A stretch of 64,000 nt of DNA from Homalodisca vitripennis (GCF_021130785.1 NC_060215.1:121290501-121354500); one strand, 5' to 3'; counted from the first letter of the stretch, positions 23,151 through 35,352 are shown. Numbers and translations: made by a program. The notes: generated by a model not told the origin, from the sequence alone.

Positions 23151-23734
23151 CGGGTCAGCAGTACAATATATACAGACATCTCGAGCGCCGCATCACGAGT
23201 AAACTGAGAACCTCAAGAGTTGTTGTCTCCACCCTGCCTCACAGACACGATCTGCCAGCCAGTCACAAAATCAACCAAGAGACTGTGCTGATTAACAACT
23301 ACATCGAAGAATTGTGTGAAAGGCATCGTGGGGCAGAGGTTCTACAATTCAATAACATCGGGAGAGGCGCTTTTACACAACATGGGATGCATCTAAAGAG
23401 GAACACGAAGCATCTGCTGGCCCAGGAATTAATAGAGTGCCTGCGGAAAATGGACTCTACCGCTTCTCGAGTGACGTCCCAACCACCCGTCACAGCCAGA
23501 GGAGTTCAAAATTATGGGCGGAAGACAGATCAAGCCCTTGAGTCTCCAACTGCACCACTATCGACTGCCTTGCAGCCACCAGCCGCATCTGAGCCCCGCA
23601 CACTCCTGTATGAATCCTTTGCGGAAGCAGTAAAATGCCGCTCATCGGTGCGACAAGTCGGCCCATCAAGCACCATCACAGACACAACGGAGCAAAAAAA
23701 CTGCTTTCCTCTAAAGTGTCAAAAAACAAAATAA
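23151..23734 (+). pseudogene. ORF1 C-terminal part of LINE D (SGNH-esterase-like)
   Basis: The frame is open upstream into the flank, but element sequence starts at 23151, so ORF1 lacks its N-terminus, including the nucleophile Ser and block III. What remains: VVVSTLPHRHDLPASHKINQ (about 23223-23280), NNIGRGAFTQHG (about 23352-23386, last block) and then a Pro/Ser-rich tail. It ends at 23734, overlapping ORF2 by 100 nt. No stop lies within the remnant, but it cannot be expressed as a full ORF1. Confidence 0.75.
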
Positions 23735-26640
23735 AAATAGAATTGGGGTACAATAAGTTCAGAAAACCAGACAAAAAACGACAAGCAAAACAAAATCAAA
23801 TTCACAAAATTCCAAATTTAACTCGTGCAGTTTCCGTCGTGCATCAAAATGCGCAGTCTGCCACCAATAAAGTTGATGAGCTAATGCTAATGGCAGAAGA
23901 GCTGCACCCCGACATATTTGTTGTTTCTGAACATGGCTTCACGGCTGAGACCGTTTCTATGTTCAGAATTGACAATTATGAATTGGCTACAATTTTTCAC
24001 CGAACACATTTTAAAGGAGGTGGTGTGGCAATTTTTGTCAAATCACGATTGAAATTTCAACCCTTCAGGATGGATTACTGCTGTGATCTAGACTTTGAGG
24101 TGGGGGGAATTAAAATTGATACAAATTCCGCGGACAAAATTATAGTGATTGGCTTATATAAATCCCCAAATGGATGTAACGAAAACTTTTTTGAAAAGTT
24201 TGAAACTTTACTAAATTTCCTCAATTCAAAATCGTTGAAGTTCATCATTACAGGTGACTTCAACATCGATGTGTTAGACCACACCAACCCTCTGACCCAG
24301 CGACTACGGGATATTCTCAGTTCTTTCGGCTTAATTTGGTCCGTGAACTCGCCAACTCGAGTGACCGCTTCGTCGAGTACAGCCATCGACAACGTCATTA
24401 CTAACGTAATAGACTGTTCTGTTTCTGTCATAGATGCGGCCATCTCAGACCACTACGCACAGGAAGCCGTAATATTACACCATAACCCAAAATTTGAAAC
24501 TCCGTCAATAAAAAGAAAACGGGATCTAAAGCCGGCAAACATAGAGCTTTTTAAGAAGTTTCTAATGAAAACATCATGGGAATTTCTGGATCGCTTTGAG
24601 TGGATGGAGGATGCCTTTAACGCGTTTTTCGACTGTTTAACTCACTGCCTAAATTTGACTTGTCCATTCAAAAATTTTAAAGAACGTAATAAGAAAAAGA
24701 GTAATACCTGGATTACTCAGGGTATACTCGATTCAAGAGAAAAGATTAAATCTGAAAATGAGGATTTCAAACGCTTTTTTCGAAATTTCAAAAAGGATTA
24801 CCGCAAAGCCATAAGAAACGCCAAGGCACGAGACGTTGAAAACCAACTAAAACAATCCGATAATCTTTCAAAAAGCGCCTGGAATATAATTAACCTAAAC
24901 ACAAAACAACAAAACACTTCAAAATTTTCAATTCCGAAACTTAAAATTAATAATAAAATTATTGATGATCCATTAAAAGTGGCAATTGCGTTTAATGATT
25001 TCTTTTCAACTGTTGCTGGAACAGACAGTTCTTTGAATCAGAATATACCCTGCGGAGGGTTATTGACTAGATCGGCCTCGTCCATGTTCCTTCGTCCTGT
25101 GAGTGAGGTGGAGGTGGCCCGTATCATGCAGGATCTCAAACCTAAGAGGTCTTGTGACATTAATGGAATGTCTGTGTGGTTAATCAAAAAGTGCTTTAAG
25201 CATATTTTGACACCACTCACAAAATTAATCAATCTCTCGTTTGCACAGGGTGTCTTTCCGTCCGTACTGAAGATATCCACTGTGATTCCAGTTTACAAAA
25301 AAGATGATCCTTGCTCCTCTAGCAATTATCGTCCAATTTCTATCCTTCCAGTTCTTAGCAAAGTTTTTGAGAAAGCTTTCCTCAATCAGCTTGAAAAATT
25401 CCATGACCGCTTCGAAATTCTCTGTCCTGAACAGTTCGGGTTTAGGAAAGACAAATCGACCATCGATGCCGTAACTGAACTTATTCATAATGTTGTCGAT
25501 GGCCTGGAGAAAAGAGAACGTGTTATGAGCATATTTCTCGACCTCTCCAAAGCCTTTGACTGTGTACATCATGCGACACTGCTGCACCAGTTATGGACTA
25601 GTGGTATTAGGGGTTTGCCGTACGATTGGCTCTCGTCGTATCTTAAAGATAGAGAACAATGCGTACGGATTGCGAATGCTCTGTCTAATAGGATCAAAAT
25701 GCCCTATGGTGTCCCTCAGGGATCAATATTAGGGCCAGTTCTCTTCCTTATTTATGTCAACAAGTTGAATACATCAATCCAGAATGGAAAGGTGATTCAA
25801 TATGCTGATGACACGACTCTCTGTATTAAATCGAAATATAAAACTGATCTTGAAGTGAAATCATTTATCGATTTAAATTCATGCATCGAACATTTCTAAA
25901 GACTCAATCTGAAAACAAACAGCTCAAAATCAAACTCAATAAATTTTTGCCTTCGGCATCGACAAGAACAGGAGTATCGTCCCGCAGTAATGATGGACGA
26001 TGTTCTCTTGGAAGAGGCCGAATCCGTTAAGTTCCTTGGAATGTACCTTGATCGAGGACTGACATGGGACTTTCACATTGACAGTATCTGCTCCAAGGTT
26101 GCTTCTGGCATTTATGTTTTGCGTAACCTTGCAAAATTCTGTTCTATTGATGTATTAAAAACTGCCTACTTTAGCCTGATACATCCATATTTGTATTACG
26201 GCTTAAGATTGTGGGGCAGCTGTTCTAAATACAAATTCGAAAGAGTATTTAGAGCTCAAAAGAAAGCTATCAGAATTATTTACAAATTGAATTTCAGAGA
26301 GTCGTGCAAAGATGCCTTCAGAGAGCTTGGATTGTTAACTTTACCCTGTCTCTATATTCTCGACGTCGTTCTATACTGTCGACTTAAATGCGAGTTGATC
26401 CAAGGCAGTGACGTCCACCAATACGAGACAAGAGGCAGGGACAACTTTCGGATTGTTCAACATAGAACGAGTGCATTTCAACACTTGCCGTCCCAAGTTG
26501 GTGTGAAACTGATAAACAAGCTGCCTGAGGGAATAAAACATCTCATTGATTCTAAACTATTCAAATCTCGATTAAAACACCTCCTGGTGTCAAAGGCGTT
26601 TTACTCCGTTGAAGAGTTCATGTTGAGTTGCTGGGATTAA
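23635..26640 (+). pseudogene. ORF2 of LINE D: endonuclease-reverse transcriptase with one nonsense codon
   Basis: One frame of about 1001 codons, interrupted only by a TAA at 25897-25899 (codon 755). Domain order: a basic N-terminal stretch (1-60), then the endonuclease with HQNAQ (70), SEHGF (98), TGDFNID (206) and SDHYAQ (270). The RT has SNYRPISILPVLSKVFEK (562), SKAFDCVHH (637), GVPQGSILGP (691) and YADDTT (723). The thumb and C-terminal region carry LWGSC, FRESC and LTLPCLYIL. The stop replaces one residue just after the YADD domain (EHF, stop, RLNLKTNSSKS), where related copies have a Glu or similar. The ATG at 23635 is used because the same relative position serves in LINE C. It would nick DNA and copy the element RNA by target-primed reverse transcription. 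Confidence 0.93.
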
Positions 26641-28834
26641 AATTATTGAAAACTATTGAAAACACGAATAAAAATAAACCCCCAGTTCTGTTATACAATT
26701 AAATAGCAATAACTGCAATGGAACTGTATATTATTATGAATGTACTTGACGCATGCATGCAATGTAATAATTTTTTGACGCAATAAAGGTTATTATTATT
26801 ATTATTATTACGTGTTTATAAAATATGGATTACTTAAATATTTTTACAATTACTAATGCAAAGGTTTTTTATACATCAAAATATGATACACAATGTTTAT
26901 GAATTACAGCAGTATGTAAGTAGCGACATGTAGATTTGATAATCTATTGTGTTTAAAAACAGGATATTATACTCTAAAACCTATTCCCTGGAAAACATTG
27001 AATTTATAATTATGTTCAATGTTTCAACTCAAACCGCAGCGCTTCTGATCTCCAAAAAATAGACATTCATTCCTACACCTTAAGTTTTTTATAAAGTAAG
27101 TTGTTTGTTCCTTTATAAAATTGTCATTTTGATGAATATTGAATGATTTTATATCTAAGTTTTACATGTTATTAGGAAAAAGTTCTAAATAATCACTCTT
27201 TGGTGTAGTTACATAAAATTATATTATGTTATATTATTATTTTATTTTATTTTTGTTAATCGTTTATTTGTTTTTTTTACTTTAGTATTAACTTTTATAC
27301 AAAATCAATATCTCATACCGTTTGGAATATAGACACACGGAATATAGACACACAGATCCAACTAGTTGGTTTAAAAAATAAATAAATATTCTTATTCAAA
27401 TGCTGTGTTAGTAATATGTATTTCTGTGATACGCATTAAGGTAAAATTTTAAATAGCTACTCTTTTTAATTTATTATAAGTTTGATACGACAACTTCATT
27501 TAGACACTATACATTACACTATACAATAAGAGCATAAGATAAGCAATACATTTTATAAACCTAAGTCTAAGCTTAACAAACTTTAAATTTATTGTTCGGT
27601 TTTTTATAATAATCAAAGATTTTCTTTGAAAACATCTACGACAGTAAACCTTATTCCTCTTATTCATTAATGATGTTTTAGTCTTCTTTCGTTTTATATA
27701 ATCATATAGCGCAATGGATCACAATATGGTTAAAGGTTTGTAGCGTGAGTGTGGCTTATACGATTTTGGTATTTAAATTTTAAAAATCTATTGGTAAATC
27801 CTATAACTCTACATTAAAACAAAGATAGAATATTTGAATATTCTACCAAGCGTTATTTAATTATTTTTTCAAGTGTTATTTAACACTACGTGTTTTAATG
27901 GTGATGAAGTTAGTTAAAAACACGAATAAAACATAAAATAACTTTTTGATTTGCTGTGGATTAGTTTCAAAGTATGGTTATACACTAAAATGTATTATAG
28001 ACGTACTTTTTGTATGTTATTAACAAATTACCCTAGTTTTAAAAATAATATTTAGCTTGCGTTCATAATTTAGGTACTAATTTTAGCTTATCGCCTCTGA
28101 TATTGGAATATTATTGGGATATTCTTCCTTCTTTTAGAATGCTCTTTATATTATTTATATGATGACGAAGAGATATGTAATTCATGTCGGATAAATGTAA
28201 ACCAGGTCAGAAATCCTAAATTTTTTAGTTAATATTAAGTATTTAGTCAATATCAATATTCACGTACTAAACTATTTCTTCTTGTTATTTTTACAGGAAT
28301 GTATATACAATTCTAAATATGGGATCAATATCAAGTAGTGATATTACATTTTATTTAGGATCTAATCTCGTTAGTATCTACGGATACATAATAAAATTTA
28401 TTACAATATCTTCCTATGAAGTGGGTTATATTTTTATTTCTTAGTATCAATTAACACAGGTACCATATCATAATAAAATTCGGAATTGAGAATACACATC
28501 ACGATTTTTGAATTTGAATGGATTTTTCTTTTAGGTACTTTACAGCAGTTGTTGCTGGTAAAACTGTTATTGATTATCTGCTATTTAGTGAGGATTGTGT
28601 TTTATTTGTTATTTAGTGTATAAAATGAGTTATAAAATTGACATTTAAAAATAAACATGTTTATACAATTTGATGAATACTGGTGTCTTGCATATAATTA
28701 AAAGTAAATTATATTTTTAATTGTATATAATGTGCTTAACGATGAATAAATGTAACTACAGCTCATGTCTCTGCTCAACTCTTAGTTTTCTTAATTTCTT
28801 GAAGTATTAAAATATATTTTGTTTAAAATTTCAG

Positions 28835-28900
28835 ATCCTCGATTGAAATAGAAAAAATCTTCCCCAAAAAACTACCAAGAACGAAATTCGTTTTCTACAA
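28835..28900 (+). CDS. Candidate micro-exon epsilon, copy 3
   Basis: A 66-bp block between the acceptor AAAATTTCAG and the donor GTAAGTATTAG, open in the same phase as copy 2 and ending LPRTKFVFYK. In this copy exon alpha has been deleted, so any transcript through copy 3 would have a different exon composition. Confidence 0.45.
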
Positions 28901-29139
28901 GTAAGTATTAGTATTATTTAACGTTAAAAAATTTTTAGGTTATAAAACGATTAAGACTGAAGTATCTCACTATGATCGAAAAATATGGCAGTACATAGTA
29001 AATAAAATATTTGAAATTAGCCATTGCAATAAATGCAATATTACAGTGTAATATTGAAAAACCAGAAATTTCAGTTATGATTAGGGAGTCCAACATATAT
29101 GAGAAGTGCAAGTTGCCTCTTTTTTGAGAGGATAGTACA

Positions 29140-29530
29140 TAACATAAAATATCTAACACAGTAACCATGTGCTGAGGCATAAGCGGCATAGTAAGCACTG
29201 TTTCCATTTGCATGTTAAGTAAGATTTTGTTATGGTCCGAGAGTAGTAAGAATATTACATTATCTAACATAGCAGCTATGTGCTAAGGCACACGTGGCAA
29301 AGCAAACACTATTTACACTTAACTGAGAAGTGCAATTCTGTTCAATTCCAAGAGGATAATACATATCATACCTAATCTAACCCTTCTACCATGTGCAGAG
29401 GCATGTGAGGCAAAGCAAGCACAGTTGACTCTAAACTGATAAGGGCTGTACTATATTCCGATAGTGGATAAAGGATATTGAATACCATACATTATGAAAC
29501 ACCGCATCCTCGTGCTGAGGCGTAAAAGAA
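29140..29530. repeat. ~112-bp minisatellite within copy 3
   Basis: Units marked by AAGCACTG-like sequence at 29193, 29304 and 29417 (spacing 111 and 113), with TGTGCTGAGGCA-type blocks between. They are more diverged from each other than the units in copy 2. Confidence 0.75.
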
Positions 29531-29958
29531 AAATCAAACACTTTTGACAACTTCATGAAATTCTGATTAATAATAGTTGAAAACTATCCTTAAAAACCAG
29601 TTGGTATTAAAGGTTACCATTACACATTTTTGCAAACAGGAGTGGCAAACGTGGTTGGCTTTGTTTAATTTTTATAACTTTTAATAATATATTTAAGGTT
29701 ATTATTGATTGTGCTGTTCCATGGCCTAATGAAGTCGACCTGCATGAGAAATGTACAGTGTTGTGTATTGACATTTTGATGAAACAGGTGCGAATCAACG
29801 CCTCTCTGTGCGAGTTATATTACGTGTTATAAAAATATGAAGTATGTAAATACTTTTACATTTGCAAGTGCAATTGTTTTATATACAAAACATTTTATAT
29901 AAATTTTTTAGAAATTGCTGCAGTATGTAAGTAGCAAAAAAATAGATTTATCATTCCA

Positions 29959-30915
29959 TAGTTTTTCAAAATAGCATATTATACTCTAAAACCTACACCC
30001 TGGAAAACACTGAAACTGTTTAAACTCAAACTGCATCGCTACTGATTTCCAAAAGGTAGACATTTAATGCTACATTTTAAGTTTTTTATCAAGTAAGTTA
30101 TTTGACTAATTTGCTTTCTACAATTGGCCTTTGATGAATATTGAATGATTTCATACCTACATTGTTACATGCATCAAGGAAAAACTTCTAAGTAGTCATT
30201 GTTCCACGTAGTTTCAGACAATCATTCTGTAATTCATGGACATGTTTTTTATTTGTCTTTTGGGATCACTGAATATTAATCGTGTGTTATATATTGTAAA
30301 TTTTGTTTTCAGCTGCACCCAGAGTACGAAAAACAACCAATGAGACTAGTACATCACGTGTTACTTTCAAAGATAACTTTGTTACATATAAATGTTAGGT
30401 AAGAGTTTTGTTAAACACTTATTTATATTAATATATAGACTTCAATTTTAATAGTGATAGCGTACATGGAAATGTATTTATTACACAAGACTTGGTTCGA
30501 TTTAAAATCAAATTAAAGAAGGATGTGCAATGACCTGTTCTTGAGTAGGTTTGCATTTTCTTAAGCGTTTTGCATCGCCTACGTATATGAGTGACTCACG
30601 ATGTTGCATGCAATCTCGCATGTACTCCCCAAGACTGGCAAGGATATTTACTATAGTTTCATTCTAGAACTCTTATCATTTAGCGTTTTATTTAATTTCG
30701 TTCATCGTAAATTTTTTTTTTTTTTTTTTCAATAACATTTCCGTTCATTCTTAACACGATTATGGCCGCTGCACGTACACGTGGTTAGAACTGTACTGTA
30801 GTAAACTACAAACATCTGCATAGATAATGGGATCATAGTGGTGATTATGGCCGCTGCACGTACCCGTGGTTAGAACTGTACTGTAGTAAACTACAAACAT
30901 CTGTATAGATAATGG
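29959..30915 (+). repeat. Tandem unit copy 4 (truncated)
   Basis: Begins CTCTAAAACCTACACCCTGG (29985), contains an alpha-type exon (30313) and the blocks GATGTTGCATGCAATCTCGC (30600) and GATTATGGCCGCTGCACGTA (30758). Homology stops near 30.9 kb, before exon epsilon. Confidence 0.75.
30313..30398 (+). pseudogene. Micro-exon alpha, copy 4 (1-bp deletion)
   Basis: An 86-bp block between the acceptor TTTTGTTTTCAG and the donor GTAAGA. It matches copy 2, but a single-base deletion near the 3' end brings a TAG immediately before the donor. It could still end an open frame, but as an internal exon it is broken. Confidence 0.45.
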
Positions 30916-30925
30916 GATCTTAGTG
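30758..30925. repeat. 85-bp tandem duplication
   Basis: GATTATGGCCGCTGCACGTA occurs at 30758 and 30843. The two ~85-bp units differ at only a few positions (for example TACACG versus TACCCG). A single related block in copy 1 (12580) shows that the duplication is local to copy 4. Confidence 0.9.
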
Positions 30926-31570
30926 GCTAGGCATACAGAACAGTCTGCAAATCAGTTATTTCCAGAGGTAAGACGTAGAGATCGGGCTTATTGCCCTTGC
31001 ATGTATAGAGCATGCAAAGTTGCATAGAATCGCAGGCATACTTGAACGAAATCTTAAGAGATATAATTTTAGTATAGTTTGGAACTAATATAGTATATTT
31101 ATATACAAAATTATGAGATAGGAAGGATTTGGTGATAACTATAGTATAAAATTATGTTTGCCAGGAAGTGAAAAGTAAACCGTTATTTGTTAATTTTTCC
31201 GGATTTAAAGACACTTTTGACTTTGAGGGCATTACGTGGCTTAACCGTTAGAGATACGAGAAAAGTAATTGAATCTTTGTTGTAAGAAATTTAATTTTTT
31301 CGATTTCAAGTTGGCATAGGCTTTTTGACATTTAAAACATTCACTGTTCAATGGATCAGGAGCGCACCTACGGGGGGAGGGACAAGCGGGACATGCCCCC
31401 CCCCCCAAAAGCATTGTATTTCAAAATAATTGATCGCCTGATAGTCAATTTTCAACTAAAAATTACATTTACATGTTGGAACTAGAAATAAGTCACAACC
31501 ATATGTAACTAGTAACTATTTTAATTTACGAAATATACGGTGATTAACGTATAATAATTAAATTTTGTAA

Positions 31571-31574
<4 letters not shown>
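30926..31574. other. Intergenic, nothing recognised
   Basis: Includes a G-run and a C-run at 31370-31402 (CTACGGGGGGAGGGAC, then CCCCCCCCCCC). No gene seen. Confidence 0.55.

Positions 31575-31626
<52 letters not shown>
31575..31626. repeat. (TA)n/(TG)n microsatellite
   Basis: About 22 TA units followed by TGTGTGTG. Confidence 0.95.
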
Positions 31627-32008
31627 AGTAGATAGTAATATGGGGTTTCTAGCTCACTTTCGGAGCCAACCGAAAAGCAATGTAAAATCTTGTTCAATGT
31701 ACTATAAAGGAAGCTGAGAAACAACACAGCAAACCTCAATGAAAAATTACCGAATCTATAGCCGTTTGCTTCTATTTTCTTAAGCTGTTTTAATGTAAAA
31801 TCTCCTTAGAATCAATGTAAAATATATTGGAAATGTTGTCAAATCTGCTACGAATAAACGAAAAATCTTCGAAATCTTAATAAAATTTAATCAATTTAAA
31901 AGTTTTTTGATAAGACCGACCATCACAATAATCGCTTTGCCCCGCGTCATATCCGTAGTGAGAGGCACAATCGTTGGTTTGCAATCACCATTTAGATAAA
32001 TAAATTTT

Positions 32009-32020
32009 TCTATATAAATG
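32009..32020 (+). promoter_or_regulatory. TATA-like promoter fused to the start codon (polymerase gene)
   Basis: TCTATATAAATG, with the ATG of the polymerase frame as its last three bases. The wider context (TAAATTTTTC before, GAG after) recurs almost exactly at 38798-38823 in front of the zinc-ribbon gene. Repetition before two genes of one element suggests an element-specific promoter with a very short or absent 5' leader. Confidence 0.5.
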
Positions 32021-35000
32021 GAGCGCGAAAAAATATCATGTCCGTTCTGCAAAAAAGAAATTTTAAGAAAAAACTATGATCGCCATTATAATTCTAAATT
32101 CTAAAAAATAATAAATGAAAAAAACAAGCAGATTTACGATAATGAACTAAATTATTTAAGACAATGGGCTAGAGAAAATCAAATTGCCAATCACGAAAAA
32201 TTGTATAATATTGAGAAATTACGAGAATTAAAGAGAAATTTCAAAGTTGAAAAGAAAAATCTCGACCTATTTAATGATGAAAAAATTCATTCAATAGCTG
32301 AAAAGTTGGCTATCGGTACTAACGATAAAACCAAGTCTGAAATCATTGAAAACATTGATAAAACTCTTAACGAAAAACCTGAAAATATCATAGATGTTGA
32401 AGCTTTATCCTCTATGCAAGGTCTTTTCAAGCAATATATTTTAACGAATTTGAGCGATAATTTTATGTCAATTTACAAATATCTTTCAATTATGCGCCCA
32501 GAAATTAAAAGTTTAATAGAAAAATTTCAAGAAAATGTTAAAAATAGTAAAGGATATCTCTCTTTGGAATGTGAATACGAACGAACTTTAGTAAACGGTG
32601 AACCACAAACTTGCCCAATGTATTTTACTATTAAAGCTGACGAAATCTTTGAAGTAAACGACTTTATTTCTAAACAATTTAATAAATTAATACATCGAGA
32701 ACAGACAAATCATCCAAATAGGGGTTCAGGATGGACATTTAAACGCTGCAAACTACTGATTTTGAGCCTTAATAAACATGAATTTATGAACGCAGGATCA
32801 TATATCGATTTGCCACAAGAGATAAAGGTAAAGAAAGCTTGTGTAAATATCAAAAATAAAGATGATTTCTGTTTTGTTTATTCTATCCGATGTACTATTG
32901 GAAAACCCGAAAAGAATGCTGACAGAGCAAAGCAATACGAGAAATTTGTAAATGACGAGATATTTTCGGGATTTGAGTATCCAATGTCTTTAAAAGATAT
33001 ACAATCATTTGAAAAACGAAGCCACAATCCTAAATACAAATATCCGAAAATGTCAATAAATATCTACAGTTATGATGAGAAATTTAACATTGTTCCGTTG
33101 CAAATTTCAGAAATTTATGACGCCGAGTTAGAAGTTGATTTATTGTATGTAAAACAAGAAGATAAATCTCATTATGTTTTTATAACCGATCTAAATAGAT
33201 TAGTGAGTTCACAGTTAACTAAACATAAGGAAAGGAAATTTTTGTGTCGAAGATGTTTAAGCCATTTCTACAAATCTGTAGATTTAACAGATCATTTAGA
33301 AATTTGTAAAAATCATGAAGTTTTAGCCATCCGTACGTTATTTATATGGATTTTGAGAGCATATTAGAAAAAAATCCGACATGCAAGAACAATCCACAAA
33401 GATCGACTACAACCAAGATTCAGAAGCACATTCCTTATGGTTTCACTCTATATTTAGTGTCTAATGTGACCAATCGCATGTATAAACCGATATGTTATCA
33501 AGCCAAAAATGAAGAAGATTTGCCAAATGTTCCAAAACAATTGTTTGAAGAGCTCAATAAATTATCGAAATACATAGCGAAAAAATATAATTCGAAGAAT
33601 ATGAAACCTATGAAACTAACTGAAGAAGAAGAAATTTTGTATCAAAATTCAAACGTTTGTCATATCTGTGAAACAGAAGGTTTTGATGGTGAAAAAAGAT
33701 TAAAAGTAAGAGATCATTGTAATGTAACAGGTAAATTTCGAGGCGCAGCTCATTCATGTTGCAATCTTAATTTGAAATTTCCACAAAATATTCCAGTTTT
33801 CTGTCATAATATGTCAAATTACGATACACATTTGTACATAAAATAATTGGCTAAACAATATGGAAATGTTGATTTGATAGCAAATACCGATGAACGATAC
33901 ATAAATTATTCTGTAAATTCTGGATATGGCTATGAGTTTGACAATGATAAACCTAGAAAACTTATCAAGTTTTCTTTCGTAGACACATTTAGATTCATGG
34001 CATCGTCTATTGAAAAGTTAGCTAAAAACCTCAAGAAAGAAGAATTCAAACATACAAATCATTTTATACAAGATGGACGAATATTGAACGCAATTCTAGA
34101 AAGACAGCCAAATGACGAAGAAGAAATCTTTAAAATTCTATCTGGAAAAGGCATATATTTTCCTTACGAATTTATCGATAGTATTGAAAAACTTGATTAC
34201 ACAGAAAAGCTGAGAATTGAAGATTTCTATTCACTTTTGACAGACGAGAGCATATCTGAGAAAGATTTTCAACATTACTTGAGCGTTTGGAACAAATTAA
34301 AAGATAAAAATCTTGGAAATTACTCTGATTTGTACAACATCCAAGATGTACTATTGCTCGCTGATATATTTGAAAATTTCAGAAACATTTGTCTAAATTG
34401 TTACAAACTTGATCCAGCACATTATCTAACAGCTCCAAGTCTCCCATGGGACGCTATGTTAAAATTAACGAAAATCGAGCTTAAACTGATACACGGTTAC
34501 GATATGTATTTAATGATTGAAAAAGGCATTCGTGGAGGCATTTATCAATGTATTAAACGATATGTTAAAGCAAATAACAAATATTTGAAAGATTTCGATA
34601 AGACAAAGCCGGAAAACTATTTACTTTATGTCGATGCAAACAACCTTTATGGTTACGGTCTTATGCAAAAACTTCCTTTTAGTGATATTAAGTGGATGAA
34701 TCCTAAAACATATACAAAAGAAGAGTGGCAAGAAACAATTTTGGAACTCACTGGCGACGAAGATTATGGCTATATTCTCGAAGTTGATCTAGGATATCCA
34801 ACAAATTTACATGAACATCACAAGGATTTACCTCTTGCTCCCGAACATTATAAAAACAAACTTTGCACAACTTTAGTGGATAAAACTGAATACGTTGTTC
34901 ATTCAAGAAATTTAAAATTTTACCTCGAACAAGGGATGGTGTTGAAACATGTGAATAGAGTTATTGCATTCGATCAGAAGCCTTTTATGAAAAAGTACAT

Positions 35001-35352
35001 TGATTTTAACACAAACATGAGAACCAAAGCTACAAGTGACTTTGAGAAAGGTTTTTATAAGCTCATGAACAACTCTGTTTTTGGAAAATCTATGGAGAAT
35101 GTGCGAAATAGATGTGATATCAAACTAGGAAATGAAGAATTTTCAATGAAACAGGCCAAGAAAACGAACTTCAAATGTTTCAATATCTTTGACGACAACT
35201 GTATAGCGAGTCACAAGTATAAACAAGAGGTGAAATTTAACAAACCGATATACATAGGATTTTCAGTTCTTGACCTATCAAAATTGTTAATGTACGAGTT
35301 TTATTACGATAAATTAAAGAAGTTTGACCCAGATTTGAATCTGTGTTACATG
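32018..35352 (+). pseudogene. polB: Protein-primed DNA polymerase B (Polinton type), truncated at motif C
   Basis: The start ATG at 32018 opens with a Cys-rich finger (CPFC...H). A TAA at 32102 breaks the frame, which then continues to about 33335, where there is a frameshift. An in-frame TAA at 33844 follows. Domain order: N-terminal region; a CRRCLSHFY...H zinc-like block (33238); exonuclease motif DFES (33346); a Cys/His module CHIC...DHCNVTGKFRGAAHSC (33658-33765) typical of this family; HNMSNYD (33805, Exo II-like); polymerase motif A DANNLYG (34632); motif B NNSVFGKS (35066). The reading stops at NLCYM, exactly before the expected motif-C aspartates, where LINE E begins. This family replicates element DNA by protein priming. 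The catalytic motif C is absent, so it is inactive. Confidence 0.88.

Larger units (their letters stand above)
23151..26809 (+). mobile_element. LINE D: nearly intact CR1-like LINE, inserted in tandem copy 2
   Basis: The unoccupied copy 3 reads GAGTTATATTACGTGTTA. In copy 2 this is split after GAGTTATATT (23150), and the sequence resumes at ACGTGTTTATAAAATATGG (26810). The element begins inside ORF1 (5'-truncated). At the 3' end it has TTGACGCATGCATGCAATG, GACGCAATAAAGG and a (TTA)n tail at about 26789-26809. No clear target duplication can be separated from the tail. It is the best preserved LINE here, with one nonsense codon in about 3 kb of ORF2. Confidence 0.9.
18781..26940 (+). repeat. 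Tandem unit copy 2 (split by a LINE and a DNA-transposon remnant)
   Basis: Copy 2 of the unit. Landmarks: CACTAAAACTTTAACCTGGA (18811), exon-like blocks at 19195, 21130 and 22441, TTAGATTGGAACGATATTC (20941), TTTTATTTAGAATCTAATC (21179) and minisatellite units at 22690-23090. It is longer than the other copies because it holds a ~760-bp insertion (21495-22258) and LINE D (23151-26809). Without LINE D it spans about 4.5 kb. The segment 20100-20930 has little counterpart in copies 1 and 3, so it was either deleted there or inserted here. Confidence 0.8.
26941..29958 (+). repeat. Tandem unit copy 3 (no LINE)
   Basis: Landmarks: CTCTAAAACCTATTCCCTGG (26971), TTTTATTTAGGATCTAATCTC (28351), exon epsilon (28835), minisatellite (29140-29530) and AGGAGTGGCAAACGTGG (29639). 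The LINE-free junction sequence is at 29740-29960. The alpha exon is missing: sequence matching 19045 jumps at about 27210 to sequence matching 19575. Copy 3 gives the empty-site reference for both LINE insertions. Confidence 0.8.

Noticed and set aside
24075..24443. Antisense open frames within the LINE ORFs (also near 15.2, 25.2, 36.5, 37.3 and 41.8 kb)
   Set aside because: Shadows of the sense-strand endonuclease or RT genes; no motif of their own.
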